In this document: piece after piece, positions 17,545-25,478 of the stretch
Layout of the letters: every line of letters begins with the position of its first letter
Numbering within the stretch: the stretch's first letter is position 1
From: Actinoallomurus purpureus
GTDB lineage: Bacteria; Actinomycetota; Actinomycetes; Streptosporangiales; Streptosporangiaceae
DNA: 64,000 nt
NCBI RefSeq assembly: GCF_024055795.1
Contig: NZ_JAMXMY010000016.1
Coordinates: 62,001-126,000, forward strand
Reading direction: 5' to 3'
Notes under the pieces: generated by a model
Database searches by the model: none
What the model was told of the DNA's origin: nothing
The model's input: only the letters and a program-made list of their open reading frames with translations
Position numbers and translations under genes: made by a program

Positions 17545-17867
17545 CGCCACCGCCGCCGGCGCGGCGCCGAGGACAGCCGCCGTACGGTCTCCAGGGTCAG
17601 CACCGCGCACACGGGCACCACGAGGAAGAACAGCGCCTCCTCCAGGGGGACGGACAGCGGGAGCGTGACGCCGGCGAGGTAACGCGAGTCGTACCACCAG
17701 ACGCGGCCTGCGATCGCGACGGCGTCCCAGGCCAAGAAGACCGCCGCCGTCGGCAGCACGGCACGCGCCAGCCGGGCCGGACGCCGGTAGACGCGCGCGG
17801 ACGACTCCAGGGGCAGGGTGACCGCCAGGCAGCCGGCCAGCAGCAGCAGGTAGCGCAGGTGATCCAC
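17541..17867 (-). CDS. crtYc: Lycopene cyclase subunit CrtYc
   Basis: A 108-residue membrane protein with three hydrophobic segments and the conserved PLSVPLEEALFFLVVPVC motif, the partner signature of the CrtYc half of heterodimeric lycopene cyclases. I chose the GTG at 17867 rather than the GTG at 17873 that overlaps the crtB stop: GGAGG ends seven bases before 17867, but only one base before 17873. It lies between crtB and crtYd in the overlapping operon. Confidence 0.85.
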   Translation of the reverse strand: MDHLRYLLLLAGCLAVTLPLESSARVYRRPARLARAVLPTAAVFLAWDAVAIAGRVWWYDSRYLAGVTLPLSVPLEEALFFLVVPVCAVLTLETVRRLSSAPRRRRWR

Positions 17868-17869
17868 GA

Positions 17870-18940
17870 TCACTCCTCCCGGTCACGGCCGGGCTGGACG
17901 GCGCGGACCCACAGGGCGCGGGTGAACGCGGGCCCGGCGAGGGCCAGCCGCCGGCCGGCCCCGACGGTGACCCGGTCGGCGAAGACGTTGTAGCCCCGGT
18001 CCTCGATCCGGTCGAGGATCCGGGAGTAGAGCGCGCAGGCGGTGGCGACGCAGGGCCGCGCGGAGGGGTCCAGGAGCGCGATCCCCGGACGGGCCAGGCG
18101 GTAGACCCCTCGGGTACGCCCGACCTGGTCCGCCAGGGCGCGCCGCACCCGCGGTTCGACGCGCCCGGTCCGCCGGCACCAGCGCAGCAGCTCGCGGTCG
18201 ACGCCGTACGCCGCGAGCTCGTCGGCGGGCAGGTACACCCGATCCCGGCCGAGGTCCTCGCCGACGTCGCGCAGGAAGTTGGTCAGCTGGAACGCCCGCC
18301 CGAGGGCGGCGGCAGGCGGCGCGGCCTCGGCCGGGTCGCACACCGTTCCGAGCACGGGCAGCATCTGCAGTCCGATGACCTCGGCCGACCCGTGCATGTA
18401 GGGGCGCAGCGCCGCGCGCGTCGGGTAGCCGGTGACGGTGAGGTCCATCCGCATCGAGCGCAGGAACGCCGTGAACAGCGCCGAGGCGATGCCGAACCGG
18501 GTCGCGGTGTCGACCACGGCGCCCAGGACGGGATGGTCGCTGCGGCCGATCCGCAGCCCGGCGGTGAGCGCGACGGCGAGGCCGTCGAGCAGGGCCGCGA
18601 TCTGGTCGGAGCCGTGGTGGGCCGCGGGTTCGTCGACGAGGTCGTCGGTGTGGCGGGCGAAGCCGTAGAGCGCGTGCACGGCGGGCCGCCGAGACGGTGG
18701 CAGCAACCGGGTGGCCAGGAAGTACGTCCGCCCGTACCGGGCGTTGAGAGCCCGGCAGCGTCTGTAGGCGGCCCGGAGGCGCGGGTCGGTGATCCCGGCG
18801 GCGTCCAGTTCCCGCCGGATCGACGCCGGCTCCCGCGCCCGCCTGTCCCGGACGCTGCAGCCCGCCGCCTCTTCGGGTTCGGCCGTCCGGCGCGGGTCGT
18901 CGCCGCCTCCGGACGTCCCGGCGTCCGGTGCGGCCGTCAT
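17870..18940 (-). CDS. crtB: Phytoene synthase
   Basis: A 356-residue squalene/phytoene synthase that condenses two GGPP to phytoene. The two Asp-rich Mg-diphosphate motifs are present: DDLVDE (99-104) and DVGED (225-229, followed by LGRDRVYLP). The N-terminal ~50 residues are an extra low-complexity, acidic/Gly-rich leader. Start and stop are fixed by overlaps: ATGA with crtI, and GTGA region with crtYc. GGPP must come from a crtE-like gene outside the window. Confidence 0.9.
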   Translation of the reverse strand: MTAAPDAGTSGGGDDPRRTAEPEEAAGCSVRDRRAREPASIRRELDAAGITDPRLRAAYRRCRALNARYGRTYFLATRLLPPSRRPAVHALYGFARHTDDLVDEPAAHHGSDQIAALLDGLAVALTAGLRIGRSDHPVLGAVVDTATRFGIASALFTAFLRSMRMDLTVTGYPTRAALRPYMHGSAEVIGLQMLPVLGTVCDPAEAAPPAAALGRAFQLTNFLRDVGEDLGRDRVYLPADELAAYGVDRELLRWCRRTGRVEPRVRRALADQVGRTRGVYRLARPGIALLDPSARPCVATACALYSRILDRIEDRGYNVFADRVTVGAGRRLALAGPAFTRALWVRAVQPGRDREE

Positions 18941-20478
18941 CGGCGGCCGCTCGCGGGATCGGAGGCCCGCCGGCGCGCCGGGCCGATGCCGACCCGGCGC
19001 GCCGCGACGACGCCGGTGACGCGGTCGGCCGCGAGCCGACCCGACAGCAGGGCCGTGGGGACGCCGACGCCGGGGACGGTGCCGCAGCCGGCCAGAACCG
19101 CGTTGTCCGCCGTGCGCGGCAGGTTCGCCGGGCGGAACGGCCCGGTCTGCGCGAACGTGTGCGCCAGGCTGAACGGCGTGCCGGCGACCAGGCCCTGCCG
19201 TCGCCAGTCGGCGGGCGTGAGGACGTGCAACGTGTCGACGGTGCTGGGCGCGAAGCCGAGCCGGCCCGCCACCACCTCGAGGAGTTCACGGGCGTACGCG
19301 GGGCCGAGGCGGTCCCAGTCGGTGGGCCGGTCGGCCAGGTTCGGCACGGGAGCGAGGAGGGACATCAGCTGCCGCCCGGGCGGCGCCAGCGAGGGATCGG
19401 TGGCGGTCGGCCGGGTGAGCAGCAGGGAGGGGTCGCGCATCAGCCTGCCGTCGCGCACGAGATCGTCGAACACGGTCTCCCAGCACTCCCCGAACAGGAG
19501 GTTGTGATGCCCCGTCCCCGCCCACGCGCCGGACGCGGCCAGGTGCAGCACGACCGCCGAGGGCGCCGGCCGCAGCCGCCAGGCACGGTGCGGGGCACCG
19601 CCCAGCAGGCGGTACGCCTCCGGCAGGTCACAGCTGAGCACGATGGCGTCGCACCGGATCCGTTCGTCTTCGTCCGTACGGACGGCGGTGATCCGGCGGC
19701 CTCGGCGCTCCAGCGACGCGACGGCCGTGGCGTACCGGAAGGTGACGCCGGCGTCCGCCGCCGCACCGGCCAGAGCGTCGGGCAGCGCCCGCACCCCACC
19801 GCGCGGGAAGTACACGCCGCCGACGGTGTCCATGTAGGCGATCACGGCGTACAGCGCGAGCGCCCTGCTGGGCGCCAGGCCGGCGTACAACGCCTGGAAG
19901 GTGAAGACCCGCCGCAGCCGCTCGTCGCGGAGGAACCGGCCGACGGCACAGTCCCACCGGCCGAACCCGCCCAGCACCACCAGCCGAGCCAGCTCGGGCG
20001 TCAGCAGGCCGAACGGCGAGTCGACGTTCGCCGCCATGAAGCGCGCGTACTCCGCCTCGTACAGGCGGGTCAGCCAGTGGCGGAGCCGCCGGTAGCCGGC
20101 CGCCTCCGAGGGGCCGGCGAAGGCGCGGACCGCGTCGGTCATCGCCTCCGCGTCGGTGCGGACGTCGAGCGTGGTCCCGTCGGCGAAGTGGGCCCGGTAG
20201 GCCGGGTCCAGCCGCACCAGTGGCAGCCGGGCGTCGAGCGACTCGCCGACCGCCGCGAGGGTGTCGGCGACGATGCCGGGCATCGTGAGCACGGTCGGCC
20301 CGGTGTCCATGCGGTAGCCGTCCGCGTCCCGGCGGCCGGCCCGGCCGCCGGGCCCCAGCGCCCGTTCGACGACCGTGACCTGCCGGCCACGCCCGGCCAG
20401 GTGGAGGGCGGCGGCGAGCCCGGACAGCCCCGCACCGACCACCACGATCCGGTCGGCGCTCCCCGCGACGGTGCGCAT
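18937..20478 (-). CDS. crtI: Phytoene desaturase (CrtI)
   Basis: A 513-residue FAD-dependent desaturase that converts phytoene to lycopene. The N-terminal FAD motif is IVVVGAGLSGLAAALHLAGRG, then GPGGRAGRRDADGYRMDTGPT, as in bacterial CrtI. The C-terminal signature GCGTVPGVGVPTALLSGRLA is also complete. It is the first gene of the six-gene crt operon; its stop overlaps the crtB start. The ribosome-binding site is close (GAGGGG one base before ATG), so the exact start is less certain, but the longer frame upstream is non-homologous. Confidence 0.9.
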   Translation of the reverse strand: MRTVAGSADRIVVVGAGLSGLAAALHLAGRGRQVTVVERALGPGGRAGRRDADGYRMDTGPTVLTMPGIVADTLAAVGESLDARLPLVRLDPAYRAHFADGTTLDVRTDAEAMTDAVRAFAGPSEAAGYRRLRHWLTRLYEAEYARFMAANVDSPFGLLTPELARLVVLGGFGRWDCAVGRFLRDERLRRVFTFQALYAGLAPSRALALYAVIAYMDTVGGVYFPRGGVRALPDALAGAAADAGVTFRYATAVASLERRGRRITAVRTDEDERIRCDAIVLSCDLPEAYRLLGGAPHRAWRLRPAPSAVVLHLAASGAWAGTGHHNLLFGECWETVFDDLVRDGRLMRDPSLLLTRPTATDPSLAPPGRQLMSLLAPVPNLADRPTDWDRLGPAYARELLEVVAGRLGFAPSTVDTLHVLTPADWRRQGLVAGTPFSLAHTFAQTGPFRPANLPRTADNAVLAGCGTVPGVGVPTALLSGRLAADRVTGVVAARRVGIGPARRRASDPASGRR

Positions 20479-20614
20479 GCCCCTCGGATACCCCGATCTC
20501 CGCCGCCGATGCCCTACGCACCTAAGATCGCCGCAGGTCAGCCCCGGCAATACGCCGGTTCGCCCCAAATACCCCGACGCCGGCGTCCGGGCTCCGTACG
20601 GCGGCCGGCGCGTC

Positions 20615-21811
20615 TCAGCCGGCCTTGCGGAGGGCTTGGTCGAGGTCCGCCCAGAGGTCGTCGGGGTGCTCGATGCCGACGGTGACGCGGATGGTCCCGG
20701 CGCCGATGCCCGCCGCCCGCAGCTGCTCGTCGGTGAGTTGCCGGTGGGAGGTGCTCGCCGGGTGCATGACGTACGTCTTGACGGTCCCGAGCGACGCGCT
20801 CAGGGAGGCCAGCCGCACGGCGCCGGCGAACACCTTCCCGGCCTCGCGCCCACCGGCCAGGTCGAACGACAGCACGCCGCCGTGACCGTCGGGCATGAGC
20901 CGGGACGCCAGCTCGTGGTCCGGGTGGTCCGGCAGGCCGGGGTAGCGGACGGACGCGACCGCCGGATGGTCCGTGAGCCGCGTGGCGAGGTCGAGGGCGT
21001 TTTCGCAGTGCCGCCGCATCCGCAGGGCCAGGGTCTGCATGCCGCGCAGCGTGAGCCAGGCGGCGAACGGGTCGGCCGAGGCGCCGAGCTCGACCGCGTA
21101 GTGCCAGACCTTCCGGTGCAGTTCCTCCGTGGCGAACACCGCGACGCCGCCGAGCACATCCGAGTGGCCGCCGAGGTACTTCGTCGCCGAGTGCACGACG
21201 ACGTCCGCGCCGTCGGCGATCGGCCGGTACAGGATCGGGCTCGCGAAGGTGTTGTCGACCACGCTGAGCACGCCCGCGTCCTTCGCGACGGCGAACAGTG
21301 CCGGTAGGTCGACGACCTGGGTGGTCGGGTTGGCGATCGTCTCCAGGTAGAGGAGCCGGGTGTTCGGCCGCAGCGCCGCGCGGACCTCCTCGGGGTCGGC
21401 GCCCGAGACGTACGTCACCTCGACGCCCCACCGCTCGGCGAGGTCGCCGAGCATCGCGATCGTCGCGCCGTACAGGCAGCTCTGCGCGACGACGTGGTCA
21501 CCGGACCGCAGCAGCGCGAGCAGCACCGAGTTGATCGCGCCCATTCCGGAGGCGGCGGCGAGCCCGGCGACCCCGCCCTCGAGGTCGGCCACCGCCTCCT
21601 CCAGCGCCCGTACGGTCGGATTGCCGAGCCGACTGTAGAAGAACGCGCCGTCCGGCCCGCCGAACGCCTCGGCCATCGCGTCGGAGTCCTCGAACGCGAA
21701 GATGTGACCCTGGTAGATCGGCGTCCCGAGCGGGCGGCTACCCGTCACCTCGACGACGGGCGTGTGAACGGTCCTGGTCTCGGGGTGCGGTACGTCGTGT
21801 GGTGAGTTCAT
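20615..21811 (-). CDS. PLP-dependent Cys/Met metabolism enzyme (cystathionine/methionine gamma-lyase family)
   Basis: A 398-residue fold-type I PLP enzyme of the Cys_Met_Meta_PP family. The PLP lysine is in HSATKYLGGHSDVLGG; the cofactor-contacting Tyr-Ser-Arg motif FFYSRLGNPT and DNTFASP are present. Members are cystathionine gamma-synthases, gamma-lyases, methionine gamma-lyases or O-acetylhomoserine sulfhydrylases, and sequence alone does not settle which. The start is chosen 16 codons inside the open frame, with GAGGA seven bases upstream. It stands alone: crtI begins 136 bases after it, and a 500-base gene-free region lies before it. Confidence 0.85.
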   Translation of the reverse strand: MNSPHDVPHPETRTVHTPVVEVTGSRPLGTPIYQGHIFAFEDSDAMAEAFGGPDGAFFYSRLGNPTVRALEEAVADLEGGVAGLAAASGMGAINSVLLALLRSGDHVVAQSCLYGATIAMLGDLAERWGVEVTYVSGADPEEVRAALRPNTRLLYLETIANPTTQVVDLPALFAVAKDAGVLSVVDNTFASPILYRPIADGADVVVHSATKYLGGHSDVLGGVAVFATEELHRKVWHYAVELGASADPFAAWLTLRGMQTLALRMRRHCENALDLATRLTDHPAVASVRYPGLPDHPDHELASRLMPDGHGGVLSFDLAGGREAGKVFAGAVRLASLSASLGTVKTYVMHPASTSHRQLTDEQLRAAGIGAGTIRVTVGIEHPDDLWADLDQALRKAG

Positions 21812-22313
21812 GCCTCCATCCTCGGACGGAGCGGCCCGCGACCCTAGGGCCAATCCCACATGACTGGTCCTCTAACGGTTCAGTCGTCCGGGGTGTCGGC
21901 TACGCGTTCGCAGGCGGTACGGCGTCGCGAGCGATGACCCTCGGAGGTACGGCGGCGATCTCAACGCACTGGCCCCTCGTAGTGCCGCTGCGGCTGGGGG
22001 CGAGCTGCGACTGGAGCCCCTGGGCATTGCCGTGCTGAGGGCCGGACAAATACGGCCCGAGGGTGCGGTGCCTCGTTCTGCGCCTTCTACTGGTGCGGGA
22101 AATTTCCCGCACCAGTAGAAGGCGCAGAACATGACGGCCTCCCCCCGAGCACCTTGACGGTGCCGCCGCGGCCGTCCCCGGAAGGCTTGGCCGAGGCGGC
22201 GCCGCGCGAGGAGAAGACGGCGGCGTACCGGCCCGCCGACGACCGTCGTCCCGGCGGCGGGAGAGGGGGCCTGGGGGCCGCACCGGAAGCGCCCGTCAGC
22301 GGGATTGTCTGCT
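21812..22313. other. Gene-free region with long palindrome
   Basis: About 500 bases without a supportable gene. It contains the promoter area of the PLP enzyme and the 56-bp palindrome at 22075-22130. No riboswitch fold was recognised by eye. Confidence 0.5.
22075..22130. repeat. 56-bp perfect palindrome
   Basis: Two 28-base arms, GTTCTGCGCC...GGTGCGGGAAA and its exact complement, meet without a loop at AAA|TTT (22102/22103). The match stops at both ends (C at 22074, A at 22131). It would form a cruciform or an RNA hairpin of up to 28 pairs. There is no T tract and no gene ends within 180 bases, so a simple terminator is a poor explanation. Confidence 0.9.
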
Positions 22314-22812
22314 TCAGGGACGGCGTGCGGCCCATACGGTGCGCTCGGTGTGCACCGTGAGGTCGCCGCGGCGCAGGATGCTGTGGGGGCTGTCGAAGCC
22401 GGCCAGCTCGACGACGGCGAACAGCCCGTCGGGCGCGAGCATGTCGTGGACCTGGCGCAGCGGGCGGCCGGGATCGCTCAGATGGTGCATGGACGCCGAG
22501 GCCAACACCAGTTCGGGCGTGCCGAGATCGGGCCATTCCGCGTCGAGATCGGCCTGCACGATGCGGACCCGGTCGGCCACACCGTCCGCTTCAGCCTTTT
22601 CCCGCAGGCGGCGCAGATGGCCGGCCGATGAGTCCACGGCAGTCACTTCCGCGCCGGGGAAGCGCGCGGGCCAGGCGGCGCTGACCGTTCTCGATCCGGC
22701 TGAGCGTGGAGTGGCTGAGCCGGGCGCGGGTGGCCAATTCCTCTAGGGACCAGCCCTGCGCCACCCGCAGGGCGCGAATCCGGGGCTCCGCCCACGCGGT
22801 CCACGACGACAT
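22314..22812 (-). pseudogene. Decayed hybrid: XRE regulator N-terminus joined to methyltransferase C-terminus
   Basis: The 5' part (22812 to about 22680) encodes a Cro/CI-type HTH: RIRALRVAQGWSLEELATRA, RLSHSTLSRIENGQRR. Immediately after it, in a different reading frame, the sequence reads PARFPGAEVTAVDSSAGHLR and continues to 22314 as the C-terminal two thirds of a class I methyltransferase (ELVLASASMHHLSDPGRPLR, LLAPDGLFAVVELAGF-like region). The methyltransferase lacks its N-terminus and SAM motif I; the regulator lacks everything after the HTH. An internal deletion joining two genes explains this. A 110-residue frame starting at 22646 could still be translated but is unlikely to be active. 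Confidence 0.6.
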
Positions 22813-22855
22813 TTGTCCAAGACGGATCGCCGGCAGCCCATGCATCCTCTCTTGC

Positions 22856-23677
22856 ATGACTGCGCACGACGTTAAGCTCTCGCACGGCATGCACGTCGTC
22901 CACGACGGCCCGCGGCAGGCACCGCCGCTGTTGCTCATCCACGGATCGGGGGCCGCGGGCGCCTCCTGGGGCCCGATGGTCCCGGCACTGGCCGGTCACC
23001 ACCACGTCATCCGGGTCGATCTCCCGGGCTGCGGCCAGTCCTCGCCCGCGCCGTCGTACGACGTGCCCGCCCAGGCGAACCGGGTGGCGGCGGTCCTCGA
23101 CGACCTCGGCCTTCGTCGCGTCGCCGTGGCCGGGCACTCCAGCGGCGGCTACGTCGGCACGGCACTTGCCGAGCAGCGCCCCGACCTGGTGGGGTCACTC
23201 GCGCTGATCAGCACCGGTCCGAGTCTCGACGCGCTCCTTCCGCAACCGGTCATCCTCCGGGTCCTGCTGGGCCCGCCGCTCGGCCCGCTCATCTGGTCGA
23301 TACGGTCGGACGCGTGGATCCGCAAGGGGGCCAACGCGACGGCCGCTCGCCCGGTGGACATCCCGGACGACCTGGTCGCCGCGGTACGTGGCATCAAGTA
23401 CCGCACAATGAGGAAAGTGCTGCGCCGGAACACCGCGTACATCACCGAGCGCAGCGTGCCCGAGCGTCTCGCCGCGCTCGAGGTCCCGGTGCTGGCGATC
23501 TGCGGCGCTGCCGACCGCAAATGGGATCCGGCGTCGGCGCGCCAGTACGACGCGGTGCCGAACGCGCGGGTGGAACTGCTGCCCGGCGTCGGGCACGTAC
23601 CCATCCTCGAAGCGCCCGAGACCACCAGCAGACTGCTGCTGGACTTCACGGCAACGGGCACTGACACCCGCCCGTGA
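22856..23677 (+). CDS. Alpha/beta hydrolase
   Basis: A 273-residue hydrolase. The oxyanion/HG motif is LLLIHGSGAAG, the nucleophile elbow AGHSSGGYVG, the acid is in ICGAADRKWD, and the histidine is in LPGVGHVPILEAPE, so the triad is complete. No signal peptide, hence cytoplasmic. The substrate is unknown. No ribosome-binding site precedes the ATG at 22856, so it may be leaderless; it is divergent from the XRE/methyltransferase relic. The AraC gene 23 bases downstream is probably co-transcribed. Confidence 0.75.
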   Translation: MTAHDVKLSHGMHVVHDGPRQAPPLLLIHGSGAAGASWGPMVPALAGHHHVIRVDLPGCGQSSPAPSYDVPAQANRVAAVLDDLGLRRVAVAGHSSGGYVGTALAEQRPDLVGSLALISTGPSLDALLPQPVILRVLLGPPLGPLIWSIRSDAWIRKGANATAARPVDIPDDLVAAVRGIKYRTMRKVLRRNTAYITERSVPERLAALEVPVLAICGAADRKWDPASARQYDAVPNARVELLPGVGHVPILEAPETTSRLLLDFTATGTDTRP

Positions 23678-23700
23678 TCCCTGAGGCATAGGCTGGTCAC

Positions 23701-24537
23701 GTGCTGCCGAGCGCGACACCCGACTGGGCGTGGTCGGACGTGGACGTCGCAGTCCCGCGCCCGTCACGTCGGCTGCCGGGGGTCAGCATGGCCGGTTTCC
23801 GCCAACGTGCCCCCGTGCTGTGGGACATCGCCATGGTGGCGCATCCATCCGTCACCCTGTTCATCGACCTGAGCGAGGGCGAAGGCGCCGTCTACGACAC
23901 CCATGGCCGGGACCAGCGCGGCAGCGTCGTCGTCGGGCTTCTCCCCGGCGATCTTCGGGCAGCCGGCCGGGCGAGGGTCGAGTACCTCCAGATCCGGCTG
24001 GAGCCGGCCGCGGCAGCCGCGGTGCTCGGCGCATCGACCGAACTCACCGGTACGGTCGTATCGCTCGAGGACATCTGGGGCCGCGACGCCGGGCGAGCCG
24101 AAGACAGGCTGCGCGCCGCCGCGTCGTGGGACGAACGGTTCACGATCGCGGTGGAAATCCTCGGCCGACGGCTGGGCGCCCGCCCACCGGTCGATCCGGA
24201 GGTCGCCTACACCTGGCGGCGGACGCTCGCCAGCCGGGGGCGGGTGCGGGTCGACGGCCTGGCGGACGAGATCGGCTGGAGCCGCAAGCGCCTGTGGTCC
24301 CGCTTCCGGTCCCAGCTCGGCATCACGCCCAAACGCGCCGCCCGACTGGTGCGGTTCGACCACGCCGCCCACCTTCTCGCGGCGGGCCACGCCCCCGCCA
24401 GCGTTGCCGGCGAGAGCGGCTACGTCGACCAGTCCCACCTCCACCGCGAGGTCAAGACGTTCGCCGGGCTTACGCCCACGGCCGTGGCCGTCGCGCCGTG
24501 GCTCGCGATCGACGACGTTGCGTGGCCGGCTTCATAG
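23701..24537 (+). CDS. AraC-family transcriptional regulator
   Basis: A 278-residue regulator starting with GTG. The C-terminal ~100 residues hold the two AraC HTH motifs (VDGLADEIGWSRKRLWSRFR and APASVAGESGYVDQSHLHRE, then TFAGLTPTAV). The N-terminal ~170 residues are a sensing domain without a recognised motif. It follows the alpha/beta hydrolase by 23 bases and probably regulates that operon in response to the hydrolase substrate (inference). It converges on the truncated MFS gene. Confidence 0.85.
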   Translation: MLPSATPDWAWSDVDVAVPRPSRRLPGVSMAGFRQRAPVLWDIAMVAHPSVTLFIDLSEGEGAVYDTHGRDQRGSVVVGLLPGDLRAAGRARVEYLQIRLEPAAAAAVLGASTELTGTVVSLEDIWGRDAGRAEDRLRAAASWDERFTIAVEILGRRLGARPPVDPEVAYTWRRTLASRGRVRVDGLADEIGWSRKRLWSRFRSQLGITPKRAARLVRFDHAAHLLAAGHAPASVAGESGYVDQSHLHREVKTFAGLTPTAVAVAPWLAIDDVAWPAS

Positions 24538-24575
24538 CGCGCCGGCCTTCCCGCCGAAGCATGGGCGCTCGTTTC

Positions 24576-25406
24576 CTACGCTGGATCGAGGCCGGTGCGG
24601 GTGGTGCGCAGCGGGCGGGAGGCCAGGGCGAGCAGCCCGGTCCCGGCAACCCCGGCCGCGCAAACGGCGACGGCGAGGGTGACACCGGCCAAGCCCGCGA
24701 GATTGCCGAGGACGTTGTTCATGACCAGGAGCGACAGGCTCTGCACGAGCGTCAACAGGGCCTGAATACGGGAGAGATGGGACTCCGGCGTCACCGTCAT
24801 GATCAGCGGGCTGATGTGGGAGGAGAACAACCCGTTGCCGAGCCCGACGACCAATCCCGCGCCCAGTGCCGCGCCGGAACTGGGCACAAGGGCGAGCGCG
24901 AGCACGCCGAGCCCGGCCACTATCAGACCGCAGGCCGCCAGCAGACCGGGTCGGCCCAGGGGACCGCGTCGTACGACACCGATCGTGACGGCGACCATGC
25001 CGACGCCTTGGGCGCCGACCACGAGGCCGGTGGCGCCCGCACTCCAGTGCTGGTCGCGGGCGAGCAGCGGCAGCAGCATGACGGGCAGGAGGAACCCGGC
25101 CGCCGCCCCCACGAGGAGCAGCCCCGGCCGCAGCACCGCGTCGCCGAAGCCCACGCGTACGCCGTCGGCCGCCTCCCGCAGGACATGCCGCTTGGCGTCG
25201 GCGGCCGGCACGTCCTGGCTCGGCTTGATCGCGATCAGTACGACGAGGACGAGAGCGAAGGTGACGGCGTCGACGAGCGCCGCCCCGGCCAGGCCCGCGA
25301 GCCCGACCAGGACACCACCCAGCCGGCCGCCGCCCATCGTGATGAGCTGTGCCCCGACCTGCCGCAGCGCGAGCGCGCGCGGGAGGCGGCCCGGAGCGCG
25401 TGACAT
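24576..25406 (-). pseudogene. MFS transporter, N-terminally truncated
   Basis: A 276-residue frame corresponding to TM5 to TM12 of a ~400-residue MFS exporter: it opens with LPRALALRQVGAQLITMGGG then a paired-helix segment (LVGLAGLAGAALVDAVTFAL) that lies in the middle of intact family members. The first four helices and the loop 2-3 motif are missing, and upstream sequence runs straight into the GntR-fusion promoter. It is probably a relic cut by a deletion, though a shortened protein starting at ATG 25406 cannot be excluded. The long frame that extends upstream to 27791 is antisense noise. Confidence 0.6.
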
Positions 25407-25420
25407 AGGGTCCTCGTCGG

Positions 25421-25446
25421 TATTTGTCGCTGGCGGACGACAAATA
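25421..25446. promoter_or_regulatory. Operator of the GntR-SBP fusion regulator (site 1)
   Basis: Perfect palindrome TATTTGTCG-N8-CGACAAATA, 33 bases before the regulator start and in the divergent gap with the truncated MFS gene. It shares arms and spacing with site 2 (26959-26984): ATTTGYCR-N8-YGRCAAAT. Confidence 0.75.
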
Positions 25447-25478
25447 TGCTTGACGTGATCCCCCGACCGAGGACGTCC

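Noticed and set aside
15000-20478. GGPP synthase (crtE) in the crt operon
   Set aside because: Each gene of the overlapping set is accounted for and none has prenyltransferase Asp-rich FARM/SARM motifs of that family.
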